In this document: positions 34,535-43,544 of the stretch, piece after piece
Position numbering within the stretch: the stretch's first letter is position 1
Layout: each line of letters begins with the position of its first letter
Assembly (NCBI GenBank): GCA_018223185.1
Contig: JAAEYW010000007.1
Location: 62,001-126,000 of the forward strand
Source: Oceanospirillales bacterium
Lineage (GTDB): Bacteria > Pseudomonadota > Gammaproteobacteria > Pseudomonadales > Balneatricaceae
Reading direction: 5' to 3'
DNA: 64,000 nucleotides
The notes under the pieces: model-generated
The model's database searches: none
What the model saw: the letters and a program-made list of their open reading frames with translations, nothing else
Told to the model about the DNA's origin: nothing
Program-made: the position numbers and the translations under genes

Positions 34535-36187
34535 ATGCAATATTTAACACAATATCCCATACGTTATCTGGGGGTCCTGGTTGTATTGATGATCCTGCTT
34601 TCAGGTAACCCGGTCTCAGCACAAGAGCTGACACGCTCCACCACGCTGGACTCATTCAATGAACTTACCGACCACAACCAACAGGTCAGAACTATCTGGG
34701 TACCTTTATATAAGTCCCACATTCTGAAGCTGAACCGGCCGGTGAAGAAAGTTTCGATCGGCAACCCTGATATCGCAGATATCCTGATCATGCGTTCTGA
34801 TCAGCTCTATGTTCTGGGCAGGGGCCTGGGTACGACCAATGTTCTGCTCTGGGACAGCAAGAATAAACTCATCAGCGCCTTCGATATTGAGGTCACCCAT
34901 GACCTGAATACCCTCAAGGCCAAGCTGTTTCAGTTGCTGCCCGACGAAGATATCAAGGTTCACTCATCTCAGGGCGCCATCGTACTCAGTGGTGAGGTCA
35001 CCAGCCTGAGCAAGATGAACACCGCCATGGAGATTGCCAACAGCTTTACCCCGCCAACCAAGGATGATACTGAGGCTATTTCCAGTGTGGTCAATCTGAT
35101 GGGAGTTGGCGGAGCCCAGCAGGTGATGCTGAAAGTAACGGTAGCAGAAGTATCCCGCGATGTCAGCCGTAAGATGGGTATCAAATTTAACGCCTTCAAC
35201 TCTGGTAACCATTTCCAGATCGGTGCTGTCAGTGGGGGAGCCAAGTTTCCTGATGCAGAAGACGCTACCCCCCTATTTACCCAAGGTGGTATCTGGGGGC
35301 CGGTAAACGATCAATTTTCACCCAATGACCTGTCAATTTTGGACAAAGGCCTGTTTGCAAGTTATCTGGATGGCAACTTTCTCTTCAGCCTGGCCCTCGA
35401 TGCGGCTAAAGAGAATGGCTCCGCCAAAATTCTGGCAGAACCTACACTGACCACCCTGTCTGGCCAGGAGGCGTCTTTCCTCTCCGGCGGTGAGTTCCCG
35501 GTTCCGGTGCCCAATGAGGATGGCATCACTATCGATTTCAAGGAGTTCGGTATCGGCCTGAAATTTATCCCGGTGGTGCTGGATTCTAAGCGTATCAATA
35601 TGAAGCTCAATATCAGCGTCAGTGAGCTGACATCGGCCACGAGTATCTCTTTTGGTACCGGCAGCAGTTCAGGGTTCTTTGTTCCGGCACTGACCAAGCG
35701 CTCCGCCAGTTCGACGGTAGAACTGGCCGATGGCCAGACCATCGGCATTGCAGGCCTGATGAATGAAAACATGCGCGAAGTGATCAATAAATTCCCGGGG
35801 CTTGGCGATATTCCGGTGCTCGGTAATCTGTTCCGCAGCCAGGAGTTTGAAAAGGGCGAAACCGAGCTGGTGATTCTGGTTACCCCGCAGCTGGCGACAC
35901 CCGTTGACCGCGGCTCTATCCCGCTGCCAACCGATAACTTTGTTGAGCCCAGTGACTTTGAGTTCTACATCCTCGGTAAAACCCTGGGCAGCCCCGACAA
36001 CAAGACGCAGTCTGACAGCTCGTCAGGCGCTGCCACCACTGACACCATGACTGCCAAATCAAACGCAAACGGTAACGGTGAAACGCCAACAGATCTGCCC
36101 GCCACCAGCTTTGCCGCACCGCCATCGCCAACGATTGGCGGGCGTTCCGGCGGTATGGAAAGCAGCTACGGCCACTCGATTAACTAG
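34535..36187 (+). CDS. rcpA: Tad secretin RcpA/CpaC
   Basis: This 550-residue protein has a Sec signal (about 1-30), N-terminal pilus-secretin domains (VKKVSIGNPDIADILIMRSDQLYVLGRGLGTTNVLLWD; a BON-like part follows), and a secretin core with AKILAEPTLTTLSGQEASFLSGGEFPVPVP and DIPVLGNLFRSQEFEKGETELVILVTPQLATPV. It forms the outer-membrane channel of the Flp pilus. A Ser/Thr-rich tail of about 50 residues follows the conserved end. The gap to rcpC holds a short hairpin. Confidence 0.94.
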   Translation: MQYLTQYPIRYLGVLVVLMILLSGNPVSAQELTRSTTLDSFNELTDHNQQVRTIWVPLYKSHILKLNRPVKKVSIGNPDIADILIMRSDQLYVLGRGLGTTNVLLWDSKNKLISAFDIEVTHDLNTLKAKLFQLLPDEDIKVHSSQGAIVLSGEVTSLSKMNTAMEIANSFTPPTKDDTEAISSVVNLMGVGGAQQVMLKVTVAEVSRDVSRKMGIKFNAFNSGNHFQIGAVSGGAKFPDAEDATPLFTQGGIWGPVNDQFSPNDLSILDKGLFASYLDGNFLFSLALDAAKENGSAKILAEPTLTTLSGQEASFLSGGEFPVPVPNEDGITIDFKEFGIGLKFIPVVLDSKRINMKLNISVSELTSATSISFGTGSSSGFFVPALTKRSASSTVELADGQTIGIAGLMNENMREVINKFPGLGDIPVLGNLFRSQEFEKGETELVILVTPQLATPVDRGSIPLPTDNFVEPSDFEFYILGKTLGSPDNKTQSDSSSGAATTDTMTAKSNANGNGETPTDLPATSFAAPPSPTIGGRSGGMESSYGHSIN

Positions 36188-36197
36188 GAGAAGGATA

Positions 36198-36473
36198 ATG
36201 AACAGATCAACCATAACTCTATCACTCTTCGTCCTCGTTATGCTGGCGGGTTGTTCAGCACCTCAGCCGCAACACCAGATGAAACTGGGTGCCAGCGTTG
36301 ATGCGCTGGCAGAACAACAAACGCTTAACCCTCTGGCCAGCGAAGAGAATGGTACGAAAATACATGGCATGCTGGATGGTCCCACCGGCGTGAATATCCT
36401 GTCGACTTATCGCTCGGATATCAGCAAGCCGCAGGCCGTCAGAAATGAAATACAGGTAAATATCGGGAATTAA
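36198..36473 (+). CDS. Small lipoprotein in the Tad locus
   Basis: The 91-residue protein begins with MNRSTITLSLFVLVMLAGCS, a lipoprotein signal with Cys 19. I chose the ATG at 36198 because AGGAGAAGGA precedes it and the signal fits; the longer frame from 36078 overlaps rcpA and has none. It occupies the position of RcpB/CpaD in other Tad loci, but similarity is low and the protein is shorter than RcpB. It is probably an outer-membrane partner of the secretin. Confidence 0.7.
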   Translation: MNRSTITLSLFVLVMLAGCSAPQPQHQMKLGASVDALAEQQTLNPLASEENGTKIHGMLDGPTGVNILSTYRSDISKPQAVRNEIQVNIGN

Positions 36474-36545
36474 GCAGCTAAACATAGCGGTCACGGATGG
36501 AGGGTGAGACTAATCCATCCTTCCGGTGACCAGCAGGCAACTCAC

Positions 36546-37829
36546 ATGAAAACGTACAAATCCTGCGGGAAAGGCTCCCTTCCCCCGCAGCAGACACAAA
36601 AAGGGGTAATTGCAGTCGTGGTTGCGATCGGCATTGCAGCCCTTGTCGGCATAGTGGGTCTGGCGCTGGATACCGGACATTTGCTACTGAATAAAACCCG
36701 TCTGCAAAACGCTGTGGATGCAGCTGCGCTGAGCGGCGCACAAGCACTTCATACCTCAGTATCAGCAACCCCGATGGAAGATGCCAGGAATGCAGCCATC
36801 GCCGCGTTTACGGCCAACTTATCCAGCGAACTCAATAGTGACTCACCGGTTCCGACCGTCACTTTCTCCGAGGACCTGATGCCTGGATCATTTGTGGCAG
36901 CCACCGCCAATCCGCCACAGTACATCAAGGTCTCATCACCGGTCATACCGCTGACCAGTTTTCTGATCAAAGCTGTCGGCTTCGATGACAAAAAAGTTGC
37001 AGCGGTCGCCGTCGCCGGTTTTGGCTTCGCCGCTAACGCATGCGACCTGATTCCGGTGATGGTCTGCAAGGGCGAGCAGGACCCGGACTCGGTTACGGGC
37101 TATAAGGAGTTTGAATTTGATAGAGGCCGGGGGGCCGAGTTCGATGCGGCAGCGGATACGGTCACCCTGAAAACCGGCTCCGGCAGCGGCCCGGATGAGG
37201 ATGTCGGTACCGGCAGCTTCCACCTGATTGACATCCCGGGCCTGCAGGGAGCTAACGATATCCGCTATGCATTTGCTGAAGCACCCAGTTGCGGCGAGCA
37301 AGGCGAGAATTTTGTAATTGACCTGGCACCCGGTAATAAGGTTGGCCCAACGGTTTCGGGGCTGAATACCCGCTTTGGCCTTTACAGCGGGCCTCTTCAG
37401 GGCCAAGAAGACCTCTACCCTCCCGATTATGCCAATGATGCGGGCTCGTTTCCATGCACCGGCACCGATGGAATACCCGACGGCAGCGGGCCGACCGCAT
37501 GCCTTGATCCGCGCAACTACGCACATTATTACAACAACCCGGCAAATGCACTGGTACAGAGTAACCATAAATACCAGCGCCGCGTCGTCAAGGTACCTGT
37601 CGGCAATTGCGACGGCACAGCAACAGGTAATGACACCATAGAAACACTGGGGTTTGGCTGCTTTCTGCTAACGGCACCGGCCGAACAGACCGGTGGGACA
37701 GAAACCGAGTCCGGTTCGCTGCAGGGGGTCTTCCTGAACGAATGCACCCCCCCTGCAACCGGGATAACCGAGGGCGGCGGCGCCACGCGAATTGTGCTCT
37801 ACCGAAATCCGGATGGTAACGACTCATGA
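36546..37829 (+). CDS. TadG-like pilus assembly protein
   Basis: This 427-residue protein has one hydrophobic segment (about 20-46) with KGVIAVVVAIGIAALVGIVGLALDTGHLLLNKTRLQNAVDAAALSGAQAL, the diagnostic TadG/TadE-like N-terminal block, followed by a long extracytoplasmic region rich in Gly, Pro and Cys. A VWA-like fold is typical of TadG, but I cannot see a MIDAS motif, so this may be a shortened form. I chose the ATG at 36546; a GTG at 36504 is also in frame but its ribosome site is too close. It overlaps the next gene by 4 nt. Confidence 0.82.
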   Translation: MKTYKSCGKGSLPPQQTQKGVIAVVVAIGIAALVGIVGLALDTGHLLLNKTRLQNAVDAAALSGAQALHTSVSATPMEDARNAAIAAFTANLSSELNSDSPVPTVTFSEDLMPGSFVAATANPPQYIKVSSPVIPLTSFLIKAVGFDDKKVAAVAVAGFGFAANACDLIPVMVCKGEQDPDSVTGYKEFEFDRGRGAEFDAAADTVTLKTGSGSGPDEDVGTGSFHLIDIPGLQGANDIRYAFAEAPSCGEQGENFVIDLAPGNKVGPTVSGLNTRFGLYSGPLQGQEDLYPPDYANDAGSFPCTGTDGIPDGSGPTACLDPRNYAHYYNNPANALVQSNHKYQRRVVKVPVGNCDGTATGNDTIETLGFGCFLLTAPAEQTGGTETESGSLQGVFLNECTPPATGITEGGGATRIVLYRNPDGNDS

Positions 37830-38326
37830 ACATTTTCTATCAGCTGAAACATCAACCGGTACAGCGCCCGCGTTCCCGCAGGCAGCAACTCGGTGTGGCC
37901 GCCGTTGAGTTTACCATTACGCTGCCGGTGTTGCTGCTACTGCTCTTTGTCGGCGGTGAGATGGGACGCTTTCTGTTTCAGTACAACACACTAACAAAAT
38001 CGGTACAGGACGGTGCCCGTTTTCTATCGGCCAATATCAGGGCCGCAGACTCACTGGCAGAGATAGCGGCAGTTAACACCAGCGCCGAAAATCTGGTGCG
38101 CTATGGAACCGAGATCGTAACAGATACGACACCTCCGTTATTGCCCGGCTTTGATGTAAGCGCAACTAATCCGGTTAATATCGTAGACGGTGCCACCGAA
38201 GTCAGCGTGACGGCGACCTACACCTACGACCCGATAATATTTCCAGATGCCCTGGTGATTCCTTTATGGCAGGGCATTCAGCTGGCCGTCCCACTGACGG
38301 CCAGCGTAACGATGCCGCGCTTATAA
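37826..38326 (+). CDS. TadE/TadF-like pseudopilin (first)
   Basis: This 166-residue protein has a basic start, then LGVAAVEFTITLPVLLLLLFVGGEMGRFLFQYNTLTKSVQDGARFLS, the TadE signature with Glu at the mature position 5. It is expected to be processed by TadV and to act as a minor pilin. It starts inside the TadG stop (ATGA overlap). Confidence 0.87.
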   Translation: MNIFYQLKHQPVQRPRSRRQQLGVAAVEFTITLPVLLLLLFVGGEMGRFLFQYNTLTKSVQDGARFLSANIRAADSLAEIAAVNTSAENLVRYGTEIVTDTTPPLLPGFDVSATNPVNIVDGATEVSVTATYTYDPIIFPDALVIPLWQGIQLAVPLTASVTMPRL

Positions 38327-38422
38327 CGGCGATTACTTTATATAGCACTGACTTAAAACAGTACTTACTTTAACTTTTTAACGCCGGTAATTGAGGCACA
38401 AATGACCAGGGTGGAGGCAAAT

Positions 38423-38893
38423 ATGAGCAGCAAAGAGAAATGCAGACAAGCCGGCCTGGTAACCGTTGAGTTTGCCCTGATTGGCGCCGTATTTTTTCTG
38501 GTGCTGTTTGGCATTATCGAGATGGGCAGGTTTCTGTTTACCTGGAATGTACTGGATGAAGTCACTCGGCGAGCCGCCAGGTTAGCCGCTGTCTGCCCAA
38601 TGGCGCAGGTTGACAAGGTCAGACAAGCCGCCGTGTTCAATAGCACGATATTATCGGGGCTGACCCCCGAAAACGTCAATGTTCAGTATCTTGACCGAGT
38701 ATTTACACCAACCGCGACACTGGAACAAGTGCTCTATGTGCGAACTAATATTCAGAATTTTCAGTATCAACTGCTGATTCCTTTTCTGCCTCTCGATCCC
38801 TTCGACGCATCGAGCTTTACCACCACCCTTCCGAGCGAAAGCCTGGGGATTACCCCTGCTGGTGCCTGGACAGTGCAATGCACGGGAGCATAA
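38423..38893 (+). CDS. tadE: TadE/TadF-like pseudopilin (second)
   Basis: This 156-residue protein has GLVTVEFALIGAVFFLVLFGIIEMGRFLFTWNVLDEVTRRAARLAAVCP, again the TadE/F block with Glu 5 of the mature form. I chose the ATG at 38423 because GGAGG is 7 nt upstream; the frame is open to 38402. It directly abuts tadZ (stop 38893, ATG 38894). Two TadE-like genes in one locus are common. Confidence 0.87.
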   Translation: MSSKEKCRQAGLVTVEFALIGAVFFLVLFGIIEMGRFLFTWNVLDEVTRRAARLAAVCPMAQVDKVRQAAVFNSTILSGLTPENVNVQYLDRVFTPTATLEQVLYVRTNIQNFQYQLLIPFLPLDPFDASSFTTTLPSESLGITPAGAWTVQCTGA

Positions 38894-40120
38894 ATGATGG
38901 AACATCATAACCTTAAACGCCTGGGGCGTTCTGCACACGAATTTAAAGTTCTCATATCCGGCCGCGATTCACTGATGCTGGAACATATCAGGTCAAATCT
39001 TGACGGCGTGGGCAACAATATTTCCCTGGAGTGTGTAACCGTTGTAAACGGCCACGTTGACCCGCTACACGGGGTGGACTCCCTGCCCGACCTTCTGGTC
39101 CTGCACCTCAGCGACCGCTGGCAGAGCGAGCTGTCCGCGCTGTGTGATCATACGCCTCAGGAGCGCCCCCCTCTGTTGATCATCGGCGATTCGCAAAACC
39201 CGGATATGATGCGTCTGGGGATGCAGGTTGGCGCCAGAGACTTTCTGACCGAACCGGTCAATATCGAAGAACTGACAAAGACCGTGACCCGAATGGAGAC
39301 CGAAAAGTACCAGGTCCAACTCGCCGAGCAGGGTTCTCTCACCGCAGTGATCAATGCTAAGGGCGGCTCCGGCGCAACGATGATGGCCTGCAATATTGCC
39401 CATATGATGCAGGTTGTCGGAGGCGAAGAGGTAATCCTGCTGGATATGGATATGCAGTTTGGCTCCCTGGCGCAATACTTTGACATCAAACCGGAAAATG
39501 GCGTTATCGAAGCATTGAAAGTCGTGGATGACCTCGATGCCACCGCCTTAAGTGCCTACCTGCTGAAACATGCCAGCGGCCTTAAAGTGATGGGCGCCAC
39601 CTTGAATGAATTCTGCATGCCCAGCCAGATTCCTGAGTCCCGCATCGCCCTGTTACTCGAAATCCTGCGTAAACACTGCAGTCAGCTGGTCGTCGATGTT
39701 CCCCGGGCGATTGATCAGGCCACGGCAGCGGTACTGACCCAGGCCACGCAGATCGTCGTAGTCGTACAGCAGGATTTTATCAATATTAAAGATGCCTCTC
39801 ATCTGATGCAGATGCTGCAACAAGAGCTGGGGATTATTGATGACCAGATCGTGGTTGCCGTTAACCGCGTGCAAAAAAACACTCAGGTATCCATTGCGGA
39901 TATCCGGGAGACCCTGCACGCCAAGCACCTGGTCACCATTGCCAATGATTATCCGCATGTACTTGAAAGTCTGAACAAAGGCGAGCCGTTATACAATATT
40001 GCCCGACGCTCTGCACTCACCCGCTCACTGCTGACCTTGCAGCATCAGCTGATTAACGGATTCCCGGAACAGAACAGAGGGTTCATTTCACGCGTTTTTT
40101 CAAGACTGAATGGAGCATAA
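38894..40120 (+). CDS. tadZ: Pilus localisation ATPase TadZ/CpaE
   Basis: This 408-residue protein has an N-terminal receiver-like domain (about 15-130) and a ParA/MinD-type ATPase domain. The deviant Walker A reads NAKGGSGATMMAC (around residue 155-167), where the second, normally invariant Lys of KGGxGK(S/T) is Ala. The signature first Lys is kept. TadZ proteins often show reduced ATPase motifs yet still bind nucleotide and mark the pole. Two Met codons begin the frame; the ATG at 38894 abuts tadE. It overlaps the extended tadA frame. Confidence 0.9.
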   Translation: MMEHHNLKRLGRSAHEFKVLISGRDSLMLEHIRSNLDGVGNNISLECVTVVNGHVDPLHGVDSLPDLLVLHLSDRWQSELSALCDHTPQERPPLLIIGDSQNPDMMRLGMQVGARDFLTEPVNIEELTKTVTRMETEKYQVQLAEQGSLTAVINAKGGSGATMMACNIAHMMQVVGGEEVILLDMDMQFGSLAQYFDIKPENGVIEALKVVDDLDATALSAYLLKHASGLKVMGATLNEFCMPSQIPESRIALLLEILRKHCSQLVVDVPRAIDQATAAVLTQATQIVVVVQQDFINIKDASHLMQMLQQELGIIDDQIVVAVNRVQKNTQVSIADIRETLHAKHLVTIANDYPHVLESLNKGEPLYNIARRSALTRSLLTLQHQLINGFPEQNRGFISRVFSRLNGA

Positions 40121-40124
40121 GACG

Positions 40125-41474
40125 ATGCAATTCGATGAAATGACAAAACAGAGAGCCGATGAGCACAACAGTATCGACTCAGCCGTACAGAGCCACTCCT
40201 TCTCGAACACCAGTAAACTGGAAAAAGAGTGGAAAAATCGCATCTATGACAAACTTCTGAAAGTGATGGACCTGTCGCTAATCGACAACCTTGAACCCAA
40301 CGAAGCCAAGAACCAGATCAGAGAGATATGCCAGCAGCTTATCCAGCAGGAATCGATCCCCTGCAACCAGGCGACCCGACACCAGATCATCAAGAGGATT
40401 GAAGACGAAATCATGGGACTGGGGCCGCTGGAGCCTCTGCTGGCCGATCCGAGCATCTCGGATATCCTCATCAATGGCCCGCAGAGCGTTTTCGTAGAGC
40501 GCGGCGGCAAGCTGGAGCAGACCGATATAAAGTTCAACAATGATCATCACTTACTGAACATTATCGATCGTATCGTGTCCAGCGTGGGCCGCCGTATAGA
40601 CGAATCATCGCCAATGGTTGATGCACGACTCAAGGATGGTTCACGGGTCAACGCTATTATTCCGCCGCTGGCTCTGGATGGTCCCACCATGTCTATTCGA
40701 CGCTTCGCTATCGAACGCCTGGACATGGACAAACTGATTGAGCTGGGTTCCATGCCGAAAGAGCTGGCTGAAGTACTGGAAGGTATCGTTAAAACCCGTC
40801 TCAACGTACTGATTTCCGGCGGAACCGGCTCTGGTAAGACCACACTGCTAAACATCCTGTCAGGCTATATTCCCAAGGATGAGCGTATTGTGACAATTGA
40901 AGATTCCGCCGAACTGCAACTACAGCAACCCCATACCGTGCGCCTGGAAACCCGGCCGCCGAATGTTGAGGGCAAAGGCGCCGTCAGCCAGCGCGACCTG
41001 GTACGTAACAGTTTACGTATGCGCCCGGATCGCATAGTTATTGGCGAGGTGCGCGGTGGCGAAGCGCTGGATATGCTGCAGGCGATGAATACCGGCCATG
41101 ATGGCTCGCTGACCACTGTCCATGCCAACACCCCCAGGGATGCGTTAGGCAGAATCGAAAATATGGTGTCCATGAGCGGGGTTAATTTTCCAACTAAGAC
41201 CCTGCGTGCACAGATCGCCTCGGCCATCAATATCGTCATTCAGATTGCCCGTATGGAGGATGGCCAGCGCCGCATGGTCAGCCTGCAGGAAATCAACGGG
41301 ATGGAAGGTGAAATCATCACCATGACCGAACTGTTCCGGTTCGAGCGTCAGGGGATTGATGAAAACGGTAAGGTTATCGGCCGTTACCGGGCTACCGGCA
41401 TAATCCCTGCATTTTTCGAGCACCTGAAACAACGCGGCATTGAACTCCATTACCACCTGTTCGATGAAAACTAG
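40125..41474 (+). CDS. tadA: Tad secretion ATPase TadA (CpaF)
   Basis: This 449-residue ATPase has the type II/IV secretion ATPase core: SVFVERGGKLEQTDIKF before, then Walker A (LISGGTGSGKTTLLNILSGYIP), an Asp box, RPDRIVIGEVRGGEALDMLQAMNTGHDGSLTTVHANTPRDAL (Walker B and His box). It powers Flp pilus assembly. I chose the ATG at 40125 because GGAG lies 9 nt upstream; the frame opens at 40110. It is the best conserved gene of the locus. Confidence 0.95.
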   Translation: MQFDEMTKQRADEHNSIDSAVQSHSFSNTSKLEKEWKNRIYDKLLKVMDLSLIDNLEPNEAKNQIREICQQLIQQESIPCNQATRHQIIKRIEDEIMGLGPLEPLLADPSISDILINGPQSVFVERGGKLEQTDIKFNNDHHLLNIIDRIVSSVGRRIDESSPMVDARLKDGSRVNAIIPPLALDGPTMSIRRFAIERLDMDKLIELGSMPKELAEVLEGIVKTRLNVLISGGTGSGKTTLLNILSGYIPKDERIVTIEDSAELQLQQPHTVRLETRPPNVEGKGAVSQRDLVRNSLRMRPDRIVIGEVRGGEALDMLQAMNTGHDGSLTTVHANTPRDALGRIENMVSMSGVNFPTKTLRAQIASAINIVIQIARMEDGQRRMVSLQEINGMEGEIITMTELFRFERQGIDENGKVIGRYRATGIIPAFFEHLKQRGIELHYHLFDEN

Positions 41475-41515
41475 GGGGTTACCGGAGTTCCGTTAACAGA
41501 AACTGGAGGCACGAT

Positions 41516-42490
41516 ATGTCTGATCAATTTATGATATTCGGCGCAATGGTATTTGCGGCGGTGTTTCTCCTGATGATGGGGCTGACAATCCCTGTGTTCG
41601 GGGAAGACCGGCAAGCACGGAAAAGATTACAGAAACGTATTCACGAACTGGCGCCGGATGCGGATACCACTGTTATCACCTCCCTGCTGCGCAAAAAGTA
41701 CCTGAAATCATTGTCCCCGCTGGAACGCACACTGGAAACACTCCCGGGCATGGAATCCCTGGCTGACCTGCTGGAAAAAGCGGATTACAAGTATCGCGCC
41801 TATCAGGTCGTTTTTGGCATCATTGCCCTCACTCTGGCTGGCATCGTCATTGCCTGGGTATTGACAAGAAACCCGGTTATCATCGCCGTAGCCGGCTTTG
41901 CCTGTGTATTTCTGCCCTTTTTCAAGATCATGCAGGCAAAGCATAAGCGTATTGCTATCTTTGAAGAGCAGCTGCCCGATGCTATCGATATAATGAAACG
42001 CGCCCTTCGCGCGGGCCACCCGTTTTCAGAATCGCTGCACCTGGTAGCCGATGAAATGGAAGGCCCTGTCGGTCAGGAGTTCAGGATAACCTTTGCCGAT
42101 CTGAACTACGGTAATGACCTGCGCAGGGCCATGCTCGGCATGCTTCACAGAGTACCGAGCATCCCCGTGATGGCACTGGTCTCATCCATACTTATTCAGA
42201 AAGAAACCGGCGGTAATCTGGCAGAAATTCTGGATCAGATCGGCAAGGTGATCCGTAGTCGCTTCAAGTTTCAGCGTCGGGTTAAAACACTGTCGGCAGA
42301 GGGACGAATGTCAGCCTGGATTCTGGCCCTGGTACCCTTTGTTCTGGTGATTGTGGTGTCCTGGACCAACCCCAAATACCTCCCGATGCTGATTGAAAAT
42401 CCCTCCGGAATAAAGCTGGTTACGTATGCCTTTATTGCAATGCTTATCGGCATCTACTGGATACGCCGTATTTTACGAATAGAAGTATAG
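41516..42490 (+). CDS. tadB: Tad inner-membrane platform protein TadB
   Basis: This 324-residue protein has an N-terminal membrane segment, two more near 100-140, and a pair at the C-terminus, with a central GspF-like cytoplasmic domain (LPDAIDIMKRALRAGHPFSESLHLVADEM and ETGGNLAEILDQIGKVIRSRFKFQRRVKTLSAEGRMSAWIL). It pairs with TadC in the membrane platform. GGAGG lies just before the ATG. It follows tadA by 41 bp. Confidence 0.93.
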   Translation: MSDQFMIFGAMVFAAVFLLMMGLTIPVFGEDRQARKRLQKRIHELAPDADTTVITSLLRKKYLKSLSPLERTLETLPGMESLADLLEKADYKYRAYQVVFGIIALTLAGIVIAWVLTRNPVIIAVAGFACVFLPFFKIMQAKHKRIAIFEEQLPDAIDIMKRALRAGHPFSESLHLVADEMEGPVGQEFRITFADLNYGNDLRRAMLGMLHRVPSIPVMALVSSILIQKETGGNLAEILDQIGKVIRSRFKFQRRVKTLSAEGRMSAWILALVPFVLVIVVSWTNPKYLPMLIENPSGIKLVTYAFIAMLIGIYWIRRILRIEV

Positions 42491-42499
42491 GAGGACACC

Positions 42500-43465
42500 A
42501 TGGAATACCTTCTTGAACTCATCAACAGCGTCGTAACCGATGACGCCAATATACAGCTCATCTTTATTACGCTCTCAGCGCTGACCGTGCTGGGCCTGTG
42601 CCTGGGCTTCGGTTTCCTCATTCTGGGGCTGATCGATCCTGTGCGATTGCGTATCACGTCGCTGAAAAAAAACGCTCATGGTGACACCCCGACAGGCAGT
42701 ATGAACCGGGCGAATAAACAACAGAGATCATTTAGTCACTCACTGGCCTCCAAAGTTGGCTGGCAGGACTCAAAAAGTCGTGTGCGCCTGGCCAGTGCTG
42801 GTTTCCGGTCGGACAGTACGATCTCGGATTTCTATGCCTTACGCCTGCTTGCCGCAGTCCTGTTTCCGGCGATCGTCCTGTTTAGTTCGCAGTTCTTTCC
42901 TGAACTCACCTCCAGACAGATAATCGCGGCGCTCATCATCGCTCTGGTTACCGGCATAATGCTACCCAGCATTGTACTGGACAAGCTGATTGCAAAACGC
43001 CAGCGGGCACTGCGTAACGCCTTCCCCGATGCCCTGGACATGCTGGTTGTCTGCGTAGAGGCAGGACTAGGCCTGCAGGCTGCGATACAACGGGTTGCCG
43101 ACGAAATCCAGGTCAGCCATCCGGTGCTGGCTGACGAACTGCATCAGGTCAACCGTGAAACCCGGGTCGGGGTGGACCGGATCGAAGCGATGCGTAACAT
43201 GGCGATTCGTACAGGACTGGAAGATATTCGCGGCCTGGTCGCCTCACTTGATCAGAGCATGCGCTTCGGTACCAGTATTGCCGAAACCCTGCGGGTTTAT
43301 TCGGAAGAGTTCAGAGATAAGCGCTTACAGAAGGCCGAAGAAATTGCCGCTAAAATCGCAACGAAAATGATCTTTCCCCTGACATTCTGCTTTTGGCCAG
43401 CCTTTTTCCTGGTCATGGTGGGACCCGCCATATTAGGGGTACTCGCTGTATGGGGAACACGCTGA
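42500..43465 (+). CDS. tadC: Tad inner-membrane platform protein TadC
   Basis: This 321-residue protein has the TadC layout: membrane segments at about 22-47, 115-160 and 285-315, and a GspF-like domain with ALDMLVVCVEAGLGLQAAIQRVADEIQVSHPVLADELHQVNRETRVGVDRIEAMRNM and GTSIAETLRVYSEEFRDKRLQKAEEIAAKIATKMIFPL. It is paired with TadB, 9 bp downstream of its stop, so translation is probably coupled. Confidence 0.93.
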   Translation: MEYLLELINSVVTDDANIQLIFITLSALTVLGLCLGFGFLILGLIDPVRLRITSLKKNAHGDTPTGSMNRANKQQRSFSHSLASKVGWQDSKSRVRLASAGFRSDSTISDFYALRLLAAVLFPAIVLFSSQFFPELTSRQIIAALIIALVTGIMLPSIVLDKLIAKRQRALRNAFPDALDMLVVCVEAGLGLQAAIQRVADEIQVSHPVLADELHQVNRETRVGVDRIEAMRNMAIRTGLEDIRGLVASLDQSMRFGTSIAETLRVYSEEFRDKRLQKAEEIAAKIATKMIFPLTFCFWPAFFLVMVGPAILGVLAVWGTR

Positions 43466-43544
43466 CAAAAATAACGGCTATGCTTAACAGGCTATTGAAA
43501 ACTGGCAACATTGAACTCTTCAGGTATTAAAATAAGGAAACGGG

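Noticed and set aside
36936-37568. 210-residue ORF on the minus strand
   Set aside because: Shadow of the TadG-like gene.
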